DNA of 64,000 nt, taken from assembly GCA_023426545.1 (NCBI GenBank), contig JAFAAN010000010.1, positions 3,330-67,329 on the forward strand, in the 5' to 3' direction. The notes under the pieces are model-generated. The model did not search any database, was not told where the DNA came from, and worked only from the letters and a program-made list of their open reading frames with translations. The translations under genes were made by a program, and so were the position numbers. Each line of letters begins with the position of its first letter. Position 1 is the stretch's first letter. Source of the DNA: Pseudomonadota bacterium. GTDB lineage: Bacteria; Myxococcota; Myxococcia; Myxococcales; Myxococcaceae. Shown piece after piece: positions 35,864-44,069 of the stretch.

Positions 35864-36511
35864 ATGCCGCGCAAGGTGAGCGGGTGGTTGTTGGGCATCG
35901 TGGGACTGGCGCTGCTGTTTCTCTGCGGCGGAGCGGCGGCGGCGCAGGCGCCGCAGCAGGTCCCCACGCAGGCAGGGCAGGCGCCGGGGCAACCCCTCTC
36001 CACGGCGGAGGCCGCGAACCTCCAGAGCGAGGTGACGCAGCTGCGCGCCGAGCTGTCCCAGCTCCGCCAGGAGGTGACGAATCTGCGCGCGCAGGTCGAG
36101 GGCGCGCAGCCGGGCGCGGGAGGCTCGGGCGTTCCGCCGGGCGCGCGGGTGGTGAGTCCCCGGCGGGAAGCCACCACGCCGGAGGGGACCGAGGGCGCGG
36201 GGACGCCGGGTGCCGCCAACGGCGCGCCGCCCGCGGGCTCGAACGCGCCCTCGCCGCCGGGGAAGGCCGTGGTGGACGCCGTCTACACGGGCGTGGTGCG
36301 CTCGGTGGGAGAGCGCGAGGTGGCGCTCGCGTTGGGGAGCGGGCCCCCGCTCACGCTGCACGTGGACCCCCGGACGCGGGTGCAGCGGGATGGGAGGAAC
36401 ATCTCGCTGCGCCAGCTGGAGCCGGGGGAGCACATCCGAGCGGTGGTGGACCTGCTGGACAACGAGCGGACGACGGAGATTTCCGTGCTGCCGCCCGCGC
36501 AGGGGAAGTGA
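35864..36511 (+). CDS. Exported coiled-coil protein with C-terminal beta domain
   Basis: 215 residues, with AAGGAGG upstream of the ATG. A signal peptide (LLGIVGLALLFLCGGAAA) is followed by a predicted coiled coil (AANLQSEVTQLRAELSQLRQ with leucines at heptad spacing), a Gly/Pro/Ala linker, and a compact C-terminal domain (VYTGVVRSVGEREVALALGSG to LLDNERTTEISVL) that looks like a small OB- or SH3-type barrel. No named family. It is probably periplasmic. Confidence 0.7.
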   Translation: MPRKVSGWLLGIVGLALLFLCGGAAAAQAPQQVPTQAGQAPGQPLSTAEAANLQSEVTQLRAELSQLRQEVTNLRAQVEGAQPGAGGSGVPPGARVVSPRREATTPEGTEGAGTPGAANGAPPAGSNAPSPPGKAVVDAVYTGVVRSVGEREVALALGSGPPLTLHVDPRTRVQRDGRNISLRQLEPGEHIRAVVDLLDNERTTEISVLPPAQGK

Positions 36512-36580
36512 GGTGCCGAGCCCATCCACGCCCCGTCAGTCGCACGCCCGATGCTCGTCCCCCCTGGGGAGGTTCCCATC

Positions 36581-36802
36581 ATGTCTGCTTACGACCGTTA
36601 CCGTGCTCTCCTGAACAAGCTGCGGCTCGTCCGTGCCCGGCACCCCGAAGGCGATTCACCCGAGGAGGACGGCCTGCTCGACGACATGGATGAAGTGTGG
36701 ATGGAGATGAGCGAGGGCGAACGCGCCGCCATCGCCGTCGAGCGCGCCCGCGTCCTGGGTCTGCCCGAAGCGCCCCCCGCGGACGCGGCCGCGCCGCCCT
36801 GA
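36581..36802 (+). CDS. Small acidic hypothetical protein
   Basis: 73 residues from the ATG at 36581, with GGGGAGG upstream. The sequence is helical and acidic (EEDGLLDDMDEVWMEMSEGERAAIAVERARVLGL) with a Pro/Ala tail. No signal or membrane span, and no family recognised. It converges on the phosphatidyltransferase gene with a gap of 23 bp. Confidence 0.6.
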   Translation: MSAYDRYRALLNKLRLVRARHPEGDSPEEDGLLDDMDEVWMEMSEGERAAIAVERARVLGLPEAPPADAAAPP

Positions 36803-36825
36803 GAGAGCGCGCTCGCCCAGGCGTG

Positions 36826-37425
36826 CTACTTGCGCGCCGGTGGCAGCGAGGACGTCGGGTGGGCCGCTCCGGACTCCGGCTTCATCCGCCGGGGGCCGGT
36901 GCCTCGCTCCCGGGCCCGCAGCGCAGCGCTCGCGTAGTCGACCACCGAGGCGAACGACAGCACGCCGATGAGCGCGACCAGCGGGACCACCGCGGGAGGA
37001 AGCAGCAACACACACAGCAGCGTCACCAACTGCAGCGTGGTGACGGCCTTGCCGAGCATCCGGGCCCTCAGCTCGACGGTCCGCAGGTTCGGCACCAGAC
37101 GGGCGATGAAGAAGCCCACGGTGGTGCCGATGTCCCGGACCACCAGCAGCAACACCGCCCAGCCGCTGATGAGCCCGTCGAGGTAGCAGACGAGGATGGC
37201 CGTCACCATGAAGGCGCGGTCGGCCACCGGGTCGATGAGCGCGCCCAGCCGGGTCGCCAGGCCCTTGTGCCGGGCAATCCACCCGTCCAGGAAGTCGGTG
37301 AAGGCGGCCAGCACCACGAGCCCCGCGCGGGCCCACGCATCGGGGATGGCGATGAAGGCGACCGCCAGGGGCAGCCGGGTGAGCGACAAGGTGTTGAGCA
37401 GCGCGAGGCTCGCCTGTCGGCGCAT
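36826..37425 (-). CDS. CDP-alcohol phosphatidyltransferase
   Basis: 199 residues with five or six membrane spans. The CDP-alcohol motif DG-x2-AR-x8-G-x3-D-x3-D is complete in FLDGWIARHKGLATRLGALIDPVADR. Enzymes of this class transfer a phosphatidyl group from CDP-diacylglycerol to an alcohol; the length and motif fit the phosphatidylglycerophosphate synthase (PgsA)-like branch, but the alcohol cannot be assigned. It is divergent from the DUF4846 gene. The C-terminal tail is polar and probably cytoplasmic. Confidence 0.88.
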   Translation of the reverse strand: MRRQASLALLNTLSLTRLPLAVAFIAIPDAWARAGLVVLAAFTDFLDGWIARHKGLATRLGALIDPVADRAFMVTAILVCYLDGLISGWAVLLLVVRDIGTTVGFFIARLVPNLRTVELRARMLGKAVTTLQLVTLLCVLLLPPAVVPLVALIGVLSFASVVDYASAALRARERGTGPRRMKPESGAAHPTSSLPPARK

Positions 37426-37644
37426 GCGTCTCAAGGTAGTGCTCGCTCCCCGACGCGCACGTCCCCCGGACGGCGAGCGTTCAGCGGTAGACCCGCCCCA
37501 AGGGGCGCCTGGGAATTCACGGCGAGCGGGAACCCCGGGGCCGTGAGAGACCTCCAAGCGGGGGCGCCACCTGTCGTGCCGCCGCCTGCTCCTGGAGATT
37601 GTCGCTTCGTGCCCGCGCCCGATTGCCTGCCCCGCCCGCCCTTC

Positions 37645-38547
37645 ATGTCCTGTCCCGCCGTGGGGCGCTCCCGTCCGAGGAGGGCGCTCTGGCCGCTGCT
37701 CCTGGTGGCCTGGCTGCTGCCAACGCCAGGGCTGGCCTCGGAGGATGAGGGGCCGCCCCGGCCGCCCACGAAGGCGGAGCGGGCCCGCTATGCCTGGCTG
37801 GCGCCGGGAGACGCGGTGCGCCCGCTGGCGTCCGCCCTGGCGCCGCCCGAGGGCTACACGCGCGTCCCGGTGGCGCAGGGCTCCTTCGGCGCATGGCTGC
37901 GAGGCCTTCCGCTGCGGTCCGCGGGGACGCCGGTGCGCAGCCACCAGGGGGCGACGATTCTGGCCGGGAGCGACGCCCGGCTGGCGGCGGTGGCGCAGCT
38001 GGACGTGGGGACGGCCAACCTCCAGCAGTGCGCGGACTCCGTCATCCGGCTCCACGCGGAGTGGCTCTGGGCCGGTGGCCACCAGGAGCGCATCGCCTAC
38101 CGCTTCACCAGCGGGCACCTGGCCTCCTGGACGCGCTACGCGGAAGGGGAGCGCGCGCGCGTGTCGGGCGCGAAGGTGGCGTGGGTGCGCGGCGCGGCGC
38201 CGGATGCCTCCCGCGCCAGCTTCCGCGCGTGGCTGGACCTGGTCTTCACCTACGCGGGCACGCACTCGCTGGAGTCCCTCGAGGGGCGGCCCTCGCGCGA
38301 GGACGTGCAGCCCGGGGACTTCTTCGTGCTCGGGGGCAGCCCCGGGCACGCGGTGCTGGTGCTGGACGTGGCGGTCAACGCCGCGGGGGAGCGGGTGGCG
38401 CTGCTGGGCCAGGGCTTCATGCCCGCGCAGGACTTCCACGTGCTCGCGGCGGAGGGGGACACCGGCCCCTGGTTCTCCCTGGAGGGGGAGGACGTGAACA
38501 CGCCCTTCTGGAAGCCCTTCCCGTGGTCCTCGCTGCGGCGCTTCTGA
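37645..38547 (+). CDS. Exported DUF4846-family protein
   Basis: 300 residues from the ATG at 37645. A signal peptide (ALWPLLLVAWLLPTPGLA) precedes a single domain whose C-terminal part, VQPGDFFVLGGSPGHAVLVLDVAVN, is the DUF4846 signature. The conserved His and Asp there suggest an active site, but no activity is established to my knowledge. The upstream frame is open as far as about 36700 but has no sensible start. It is divergent from the phosphatidyltransferase gene. Confidence 0.8.
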   Translation: MSCPAVGRSRPRRALWPLLLVAWLLPTPGLASEDEGPPRPPTKAERARYAWLAPGDAVRPLASALAPPEGYTRVPVAQGSFGAWLRGLPLRSAGTPVRSHQGATILAGSDARLAAVAQLDVGTANLQQCADSVIRLHAEWLWAGGHQERIAYRFTSGHLASWTRYAEGERARVSGAKVAWVRGAAPDASRASFRAWLDLVFTYAGTHSLESLEGRPSREDVQPGDFFVLGGSPGHAVLVLDVAVNAAGERVALLGQGFMPAQDFHVLAAEGDTGPWFSLEGEDVNTPFWKPFPWSSLRRF

Positions 38548-38571
38548 CGCACGGCGGGCCCCGCTGGCCCT

Positions 38572-38599
38572 CCAGGTGGAGCCCCCCGGCTGCACCTGG
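38572..38599. terminator. Bidirectional hairpin between convergent genes
   Basis: CCAGGTGGAGCC (38572-38583) pairs with GGCTGCACCTGG (38588-38599) with one mismatch and a CCCC loop. It lies between the ends of the DUF4846 gene and the desaturase gene, 24 and 32 bp away respectively. There is no T-tract, so its strength as an intrinsic terminator is uncertain. Confidence 0.55.
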
Positions 38600-38631
38600 A
38601 TGACCCTGGACGCGGGGCTGGCCGGGCGCCG

Positions 38632-39687
38632 TCACGCGGAGTGGAGCGGCTGGCCGAGCCGCGGCTGCTGTGGCGCGGCGTCCGAGGTGGAGGTCTCCGG
38701 CTCGCGCGTGAGGTACTGGAGCAGGCTGTTCTCCTTGCCCAGGTACGTCTCGAAGCAGTTCACCCCGTCCTCCAGCAGGCCGGCCTTGGCGAGCTGCGCG
38801 TGCATGGCGGGCAGGTTGTAGAAGGGCACGGAGGGGAAGGCGTGGTGGGTGAGGTGGAGGTTCACGTTGAGCGGGGCGATGAAGAAGTTCTCCAGCGCGG
38901 TGCCCAGCACGTCGCGCGTCTCGCGCGTCTCGTCGCCCGACGTCGTCTCCTCGATGGGGTGCTCACCCAGGGCGCGCATCCGGAAGAAGGCCATCATCAC
39001 CGTGGCCGTCGGCATCACCCACAGCAGCAGCCAGTGCAGCCATGCGCCCGTCGTCACCAGCACCGTGACGAGCGTGGCCACGTAGAGCCAGTAGCGCAGG
39101 TGCTCGCCCGCGGTGATGCGCGGCTGCGCGCCGGTCACCAGGCGGCCCCAGTAGGTCCACGGCAGCACCACCTTCAGGTGGTTGGGGGCGTACAGGCCCA
39201 GCGCGTCCGCCAGGAAGACGGCCGCCGCGCGCAGCGGCGTGCGGGGGAAGTGCCAGGACGCGTCCACCAGCTGCCCGGCGAGGTACGGGTCCCGCGGCGT
39301 GTTCACATGGCGGTGGTGCAGCATGTGCTCGTGCCGGTAGCCCGCCGTCGTCATGTTCAGCGGGAAGGCGCAGAGCAGGTCGGCGACCACGTCCGACACC
39401 TTGCGGTTGGACAGGAAGTGGTAGTGCGCGGACTCGTGCATCAGCGACAGCAGGGCATGCTGCCGCGTGGCGATGATGACGGCGGCCAGTGGCCAGGCCC
39501 ACCAGCGGTCCACCCAGACGACGAAGGCAAATGCCGCCGCGATGACGGTCCACTGGACGACCAGCGCCCACAGTGCCCGCACGTTGCTCACCTGGGACAT
39601 CTCCCGGGTGACGGCCGCCAGCGCCTTGCGGTCAATCCGCTGCGCGAACTGGATGTCAGCCTCATCGACGACCACTTGTGCGTACAT
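38632..39687 (-). CDS. Fatty-acid desaturase
   Basis: 351 residues with several membrane spans. The three histidine clusters of the membrane di-iron desaturases are present: HESAH, HEHMLHHRH and HLTHH, with later NLPAMHAQL. These enzymes insert a double bond into an acyl chain, or act on a related lipid or carotenoid, with O2 and an electron carrier. It is upstream of, and on the opposite side of a hairpin from, the P450 gene. Sequence resembles the acyl-lipid (DesA/FADS-like) group. Substrate unknown. Confidence 0.9.
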   Translation of the reverse strand: MYAQVVVDEADIQFAQRIDRKALAAVTREMSQVSNVRALWALVVQWTVIAAAFAFVVWVDRWWAWPLAAVIIATRQHALLSLMHESAHYHFLSNRKVSDVVADLLCAFPLNMTTAGYRHEHMLHHRHVNTPRDPYLAGQLVDASWHFPRTPLRAAAVFLADALGLYAPNHLKVVLPWTYWGRLVTGAQPRITAGEHLRYWLYVATLVTVLVTTGAWLHWLLLWVMPTATVMMAFFRMRALGEHPIEETTSGDETRETRDVLGTALENFFIAPLNVNLHLTHHAFPSVPFYNLPAMHAQLAKAGLLEDGVNCFETYLGKENSLLQYLTREPETSTSDAAPQQPRLGQPLHSA

Positions 39688-39917
39688 GGGGGGCTCCTTC
39701 TGCTTTACCTGGAAGCAGGGGGTTCCAGGCCTGTTTCGCGCAAAGTCGAGCAGTGGAGCAAGAAAATTCTTCTATTGATGCACTCGATTTGAATGTGTGT
39801 GGGGGCTTGTGAGTCGACGCGCACCCTTTGGGTGTCGTTCATACCCCGCGTGTTCAGCCGGTATGAGGTGGGATGGGACCCTTTCGCGGCGCGGAAGCCG
39901 TGCGGCGGAGATGCGAA

Positions 39918-39952
39918 GGGCCTGGAGACCGGTCGTACCGGCCGCCAGGCCC
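39918..39952 (-). terminator. Strong hairpin downstream of the P450 gene
   Basis: GGGCCTGG (39918-39925) pairs with CCAGGCCC (39945-39952), and inside it CCGGT (39929-39933) pairs with ACCGG (39937-39941), with a symmetric internal loop and a 3-base hairpin loop. It starts 26 bp beyond the P450 stop, in the expected place for its terminator. No T-run follows. Confidence 0.55.
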
Positions 39953-39978
39953 TCGCTCACGTCAGGTGCGGGAGGCGC

Positions 39979-41286
39979 TCAGGTGGGCGTCCACACCACC
40001 TTCAGGTGCTTCATCTGGCGCAGGACGAGGCTCTGTGAGGTGCCGAAGTCCTGATCCGCGACGAGCTGGGGGGTTGGCAGCCGGTCCAGGAGGAGGTGGG
40101 TGGCAATCTGGAACTGGAGCCGGGCCAGGGGCGCGCCCAGGCAGAAATGCGTGCCGCGGCCGTAGGTGAGGTGCTGCGGCACCTTCTCCCGGTCGAGGTC
40201 GAGCTTGTCCGAATGGGGGCACAGGGACTCGTCCCGGCTCGCGGAGGCGTAGAGGAGCAGCAGCCGCGAGTCACGGGGAATCTTCACCCCGCCCAGCTCC
40301 ACGTCCTCGCGCGTGGTGCGAATCATCGCGTGGGAGACGGAGTCGTAGCGGCAGGTCTCCTCGAGGAACTTGGGCACCAGCTCGCGGTTCGCGCGCAGCC
40401 GCTCCCAGAGCCCGTGCTGGAGGGCCAGCTTCCACGCGTTGGCCATCAGCGCGGTGGTGGACTCGTGGCCGGCGGCCAGCATGGAGCCGCCGATGGCCAT
40501 GATGAGCTCGTGCAGGGACAGCGTCTCGCCGTTGTCCAGGGCGGCCAGCATGTGGCTGGCCAGGTCGTTCTGCGGATTCTGGCGCCGGTCCTCGATGAGG
40601 CGGATGCAGTACTGCTGGAACTCGAGGAAGCCCTTCGCCATCTCCACCTGATGCTCCGGAGGGACGTACTCGAAGAGGATGCGCTGCCAGTCGGTGCTCC
40701 ACGCCTTGATCTTCCAGAAGTCCTCCTGCGGCACGCCCACCGCGCCGAGGATGACGTGGACCGGCAGGGGATAGGCCAGCTGCGTCACCAGGTCCGCCTG
40801 GCCGTCCTTCTCGAAGCGCGCCACCAGCTCGGTGGCCATCTGCTGGATGAGCGGCGCCAGGCCGGCGATTCGCTGCGGCGTGAAGCACTGGTTCATCAGC
40901 CGCCGCAGGCGGGTGTGCTCGGGCGCGTCCATGCCGAGCAGCACGTGCGCGGTGGGGTAGCCCTGCGCGAGGATGGCCCGGGCCTCCTCGGTGAGGTGCG
41001 CGTGGGTGCCACTCACGAGCATGTCCCGGTTGGAGTAGCGCCCCGGGTCCCTCAGCACCTGCGTGACGTCCTCGTAGCGGCTGACCAGCCACATGTTGAG
41101 CATGGGGCTGAAGGTGACGGGCTCGTCCCTGCGAAGCTGGTCGAAGAAGGGGTGCGGGTCCTCCACGTGGGGGCCGGCGAACGGGTTGTACTGAGCGCCC
41201 AGGTGTGGGCAGCGACCGCTTGGGGCATGGACCGGGGCCCCAGTCTCTTCCTGCTTGGGTGCGGACACAGGCATGGCGTGACTCAT
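39979..41286 (-). CDS. Cytochrome P450
   Basis: 435 residues from the ATG at 41286 (a second ATG at 41274). The I-helix AAGHESTT, the K-helix EETCR (ExxR) and the haem-binding loop YGRGTHFCLGAPLARLQ with Cys382 are intact. This is a soluble class I bacterial P450, needing a ferredoxin and reductase encoded elsewhere. No redox partner is adjacent. The substrate could be a fatty acid, steroid-like compound or secondary metabolite. The neighbouring desaturase suggests lipid chemistry, but the genes are separated by 291 bp and a terminator-like hairpin. Confidence 0.94.
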   Translation of the reverse strand: MSHAMPVSAPKQEETGAPVHAPSGRCPHLGAQYNPFAGPHVEDPHPFFDQLRRDEPVTFSPMLNMWLVSRYEDVTQVLRDPGRYSNRDMLVSGTHAHLTEEARAILAQGYPTAHVLLGMDAPEHTRLRRLMNQCFTPQRIAGLAPLIQQMATELVARFEKDGQADLVTQLAYPLPVHVILGAVGVPQEDFWKIKAWSTDWQRILFEYVPPEHQVEMAKGFLEFQQYCIRLIEDRRQNPQNDLASHMLAALDNGETLSLHELIMAIGGSMLAAGHESTTALMANAWKLALQHGLWERLRANRELVPKFLEETCRYDSVSHAMIRTTREDVELGGVKIPRDSRLLLLYASASRDESLCPHSDKLDLDREKVPQHLTYGRGTHFCLGAPLARLQFQIATHLLLDRLPTPQLVADQDFGTSQSLVLRQMKHLKVVWTPT

Positions 41287-41619
41287 CAGACGAACGCGGC
41301 CCCCCGGCACGCGGCTCGTCTGTAGCGGGTGAATGGCAATGGAGGGGCCAGGCCCCTCCGAGGCGTAGGTCAGGGGTGCTGGGAGCCGGCGGAGAACAAC
41401 CGGTCGAGAAGGGGCTCCCAAAGCCGCCTATACAATGAATTCACGCTTTGTTGCCATTTTTGGCGCAATTTTCCACCTTCGCTGGCTTTCAAGCTGAACG
41501 CTTGCTTCCAGCCAAGGCGTTGTGAGTGTCTGTAGGTGTCGCCCGCATTCACCTTTCGTATGGCTTCTGGACAACGGCGGGCACACCCGGAGCGGGTCCG
41601 CCGGCCGCGGTGAGGAGGC
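41287..41619 (-). other. P450 upstream region with palindromes
   Basis: 333 bp without a gene. It contains a perfect palindrome around one central base, GGAGGGGCC-A-GGCCCCTCC at 41341-41359, about 55 bp upstream of the P450 ATG. It also contains an interrupted hairpin at 41481-41512 (GCTGG...CAAGC-TGAAC-GCTTG...CCAGC) that could terminate the SpoIIAA-like gene. An AT-richer stretch at 41427-41470 (CTATACAATGAATTC and on) is the most likely place for the P450 promoter, reading leftwards. I see no RNA gene. Confidence 0.45.
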
Positions 41620-42030
41620 TCAGCCCAGCTTCTTGTGCTTCTGGCGGTGCTGGGCCATCCAGGCGCGCGCTTCGTGCTGGTCCTTCACGAAGGTCGTCTC
41701 GAAGCGCGTCTTGCCGGTGAAGAGCATGCCCAGGGCGATGACCTTGCCGAAGGTCTGCTGCACCATGTCCGCGCCGACGTAGATGCTGGCCTTGAACCAG
41801 TCGGCCTTGGCGTTCTCCGACAGGTAGCGGCGGGGCTCCGCGCCGAGCTGGGACTGGCCGATGTCGGCGATGAGGTAGTAGGGCCCATACTGCTGGGCAA
41901 TCTCTCCGTAGGCCTCGACCGCGCGCTTGATTTCATCCAGGTCGATGGGACCGACAAAGCTCGCCAGCACCACGTCCGGCGCCTCGTAGCGAATCGTGTG
42001 CGTGCCGATTTTCCATTCCAGTTGCTGCAT
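41620..42030 (-). CDS. SpoIIAA-like (STAS/SEC14-type) protein, copy 1
   Basis: 136 residues from the ATG at 42030. A compact alpha/beta protein with GPIDLDEIKRAVEAY, GPYYLIADIGQS and a C-terminal helix (HEARAWMAQHRQKHKKLG). It matches the SpoIIAA-like family, single STAS-type domains often involved in protein interaction or lipid binding. It lies directly after a close paralogue (42126-42545) on the same strand with a 95-bp gap, and I estimate well over half identical residues by eye. The phosphorylatable Ser of true anti-anti-sigma factors is not evident. Confidence 0.75.
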   Translation of the reverse strand: MQQLEWKIGTHTIRYEAPDVVLASFVGPIDLDEIKRAVEAYGEIAQQYGPYYLIADIGQSQLGAEPRRYLSENAKADWFKASIYVGADMVQQTFGKVIALGMLFTGKTRFETTFVKDQHEARAWMAQHRQKHKKLG

Positions 42031-42125
42031 GTCACTCCCTCCAGAATCCCCAGTGAGCATAGCGCCTAAAAGGGGAATAGTGTGAGATACATGCCTATCC
42101 AATTGGGCTTGGATTTCTCGACCCG

Positions 42126-42545
42126 CTAGCCCGCCTTGCTCTTGGCGCGGAGCCGGTGCTGGGCCACCCAGGCGTGGGCCTCCTCCTGTGTCTTGACGAA
42201 CACCGTCTCGAAGGTCGACCTGCCGGTGAAGAGCAGCGCCAGGGCGATGGCCTTGACGAAGGTCTGCATGACGATGTCCGCGCCGACGTAGAGGATGGCG
42301 TGGAACCAGTCGGAGCGGGCCTTCTCGGACATGTACCGCCGCCCGGAGGCTTCGAGCGATGAGCGGCCGATGTCCGCGATGAGGTAGTACGGGCCGTGCT
42401 GGGTGGCCGTCTCCTCATAGAGGGCGACCGTTTGTTTCACTTCGTCCAGGTCGATGGGGCCGGTGAAGACGGCGACCAGCGTGTCCGGTTCCTCGAAGCG
42501 CGCCCGATGGGCGCCGCACTTCCACTCCCGAGGCTGCTGTTTCAT
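42126..42545 (-). CDS. SpoIIAA-like (STAS/SEC14-type) protein, copy 2
   Basis: 139 residues. It shares GPIDLDEVKQTVALYEE, GPYYLIADIGRSSLEA, SEKARSDWFHAILYVGADIV and FTGRSTFETVFVKTQEEAHAWVAQHR with its downstream neighbour, block for block, so the two are tandem duplicates that have diverged. The N-terminus (MKQQPREWKCGAHRARFEEPD) differs more. The function is unknown; the pair could form a heterodimer or respond to different signals. GGGGGAG lies before the ATG. Confidence 0.75.
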   Translation of the reverse strand: MKQQPREWKCGAHRARFEEPDTLVAVFTGPIDLDEVKQTVALYEETATQHGPYYLIADIGRSSLEASGRRYMSEKARSDWFHAILYVGADIVMQTFVKAIALALLFTGRSTFETVFVKTQEEAHAWVAQHRLRAKSKAG

Positions 42546-42632
42546 CTCTCCCCCTCCGAGTTGTCCTCGTCTGCGTGAGAATACCGCTCATGTGACGCCC
42601 AAGCGAATCGTGGCTCCCCCTCGGTTGTCACG

Positions 42633-42644
42633 GGCTCATGAGCC
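42633..42644. promoter_or_regulatory. Palindrome in the divergent SpoIIAA/ABC-transporter region
   Basis: GGCTCATGAGCC is a perfect 12-bp palindrome in the 243-bp gap between the SpoIIAA-like gene and the sugar-transport operon. An AT-rich run (GTTTGTTTTTATTC, about 42687-42700) lies on the transporter side and could carry its promoter. The palindrome may be an operator; no regulator gene is next to it. Confidence 0.3.
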
Positions 42645-42788
42645 ATGATTGGCTTTGCTGGTGAGTCTTGGATATCTGGGTCGTTTGTTTTTATTCAGGA
42701 GCGCGGGACTTCCGGGGTGTTGACGCGCGGACCCACGTGGATTCGCGGGCTTGACGCGGGAGGAAGTGGCTGAAGTCATGGCGTGCGC

Positions 42789-44069
42789 ATGGGACGCCCT
42801 TGCTCCATCGTGTTCGCGCTGGGCCTCGCCGTGCTGGTGGGCGTGGGGGGCTGCCGGCGCGAGGAGGCGGCGGGCGAGGCCGCGGGCCGCACGCGGCTCG
42901 TCTTCAAGTACCAGCCGCTGTGGGGCCCGCCGGAGCCGTTCCGTGAGCTGCTGGCGCGCTTCGAGCGGGAGAACCCCGGCGTGGAGCTGGTCACCGAGGC
43001 GCTGCCCAACGCCTCGGACCTGGCGCACCAGTTCTTCCTCACGTCGCTGGAGGGCGGCGCGCGGGACTTCGACGTGCTGGTGGTGGACGTCGTCTGGGTG
43101 CCGGAGTTCGCCCGCGCCGGCTGGATTGCCGACCTGTCCGGGGACTTCCCGCCCGAGCGCCTGCGCGAGGACTTCTTCCCCGGCCCCGTGGAGGCGGTGG
43201 TGGTGGAGGGCCGCACCTACGCGGTGCCGTGGTACCTGGACGTGGGCCTGCTCTACTACCGCACGGACCTGGTGCCGCGCGCGCCGCGCACCTACGCGGA
43301 GCTGGAGCGCTTCGCGCGCGAGGCGATGGCGACGACGCCGGGGCTGCAAGGCTACGTGTGGCAGGGGCGGCAGTACGAGGGCCTCTCCTGCAACGTGTAC
43401 GAGGCGCTGTGGGGGCACGGCGGCCGGGCGCTGTCGGACGACGGGCGGGTGCTGCTGGACGACGCGCCCGCGCGCGAGGCGCTCGCGTACCTGCGGGGGC
43501 TGGTGGAGCGCGGCGTGTCGCCCGCGACGGTGACGGCCTTCTCGGAAGAGGAGTCGCGGCGCGTGTTCCAGGAGGGGCGCGCGGTGTTCATGCGCAACTG
43601 GCCGTATGCGTGGGGCGAGGCGCAGAAGCCCGACTCGCCCATTCGCGGCAAGGTGGGCATCGCGCCGTTGCCGACGGTGAGCGGCGAGCCGGGCTCCGGC
43701 GCGCTGGGGGGATGGCAGCTCGCGGTGAACGCGCACGTGTCACCGGCGCGGCGGAAGTTGGCGGCGCGGCTGATTGCGCACCTCACGTCGCCGGAGGCGA
43801 ACCGGGTGCTGGCGCTGAGCTACGCGCGCAACCCGCCGCGGCCCGCGGTGTACGAGGACCCGCGTCTGCGCGCCGAGGCGCCGTTCATCGCGAGCCTGCT
43901 GCCCATGGTGGAGCGCGCGAAGCCGCGGCCGGTGACGCCGTACTACAACCTGATTTCGGATGTGCTCCAGAGCGAGTTCTCCGCCGCCGTGGCCGGCCTG
44001 CGCACGCCCGAGGCCGCGCTGAAGCGCGCGCAGCGGCAGGTGGACCACCTGATGGGGGAGGGGCCGTGA
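42789..44069 (+). CDS. ABC sugar transporter, substrate-binding lipoprotein
   Basis: 426 residues from the ATG at 42789 (a GTG at 42783 is in frame). A lipobox GVGGC (Cys22) tethers it to the membrane. The sequence (FKYQPLWGPPEPFRELLARFERENPGVELVTEALPN, later GRTYAVPWYLDVGLLYYRTDLV and GGWQLAVNAHVSPARRKLAARLIAHLTSPE) is that of family-1 extracellular solute-binding proteins for malto-, trehalose- or other oligosaccharides. It is the first of three overlapping genes. The sugar is not identifiable. Confidence 0.9.
   Translation: MGRPCSIVFALGLAVLVGVGGCRREEAAGEAAGRTRLVFKYQPLWGPPEPFRELLARFERENPGVELVTEALPNASDLAHQFFLTSLEGGARDFDVLVVDVVWVPEFARAGWIADLSGDFPPERLREDFFPGPVEAVVVEGRTYAVPWYLDVGLLYYRTDLVPRAPRTYAELERFAREAMATTPGLQGYVWQGRQYEGLSCNVYEALWGHGGRALSDDGRVLLDDAPAREALAYLRGLVERGVSPATVTAFSEEESRRVFQEGRAVFMRNWPYAWGEAQKPDSPIRGKVGIAPLPTVSGEPGSGALGGWQLAVNAHVSPARRKLAARLIAHLTSPEANRVLALSYARNPPRPAVYEDPRLRAEAPFIASLLPMVERAKPRPVTPYYNLISDVLQSEFSAAVAGLRTPEAALKRAQRQVDHLMGEGP

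Noticed and set aside
38548..39978. Small + strand frames downstream of the DUF4846 gene and upstream of the desaturase gene
   Set aside because: They overlap hairpins or antisense coding sequence and lack ribosome-binding sites and protein-like composition.
41620..42545. The two SpoIIAA-like proteins as anti-anti-sigma factors of a partner-switch system
   Set aside because: No anti-sigma kinase of the SpoIIAB/RsbW type is nearby, and the phosphorylatable serine site is not evident.
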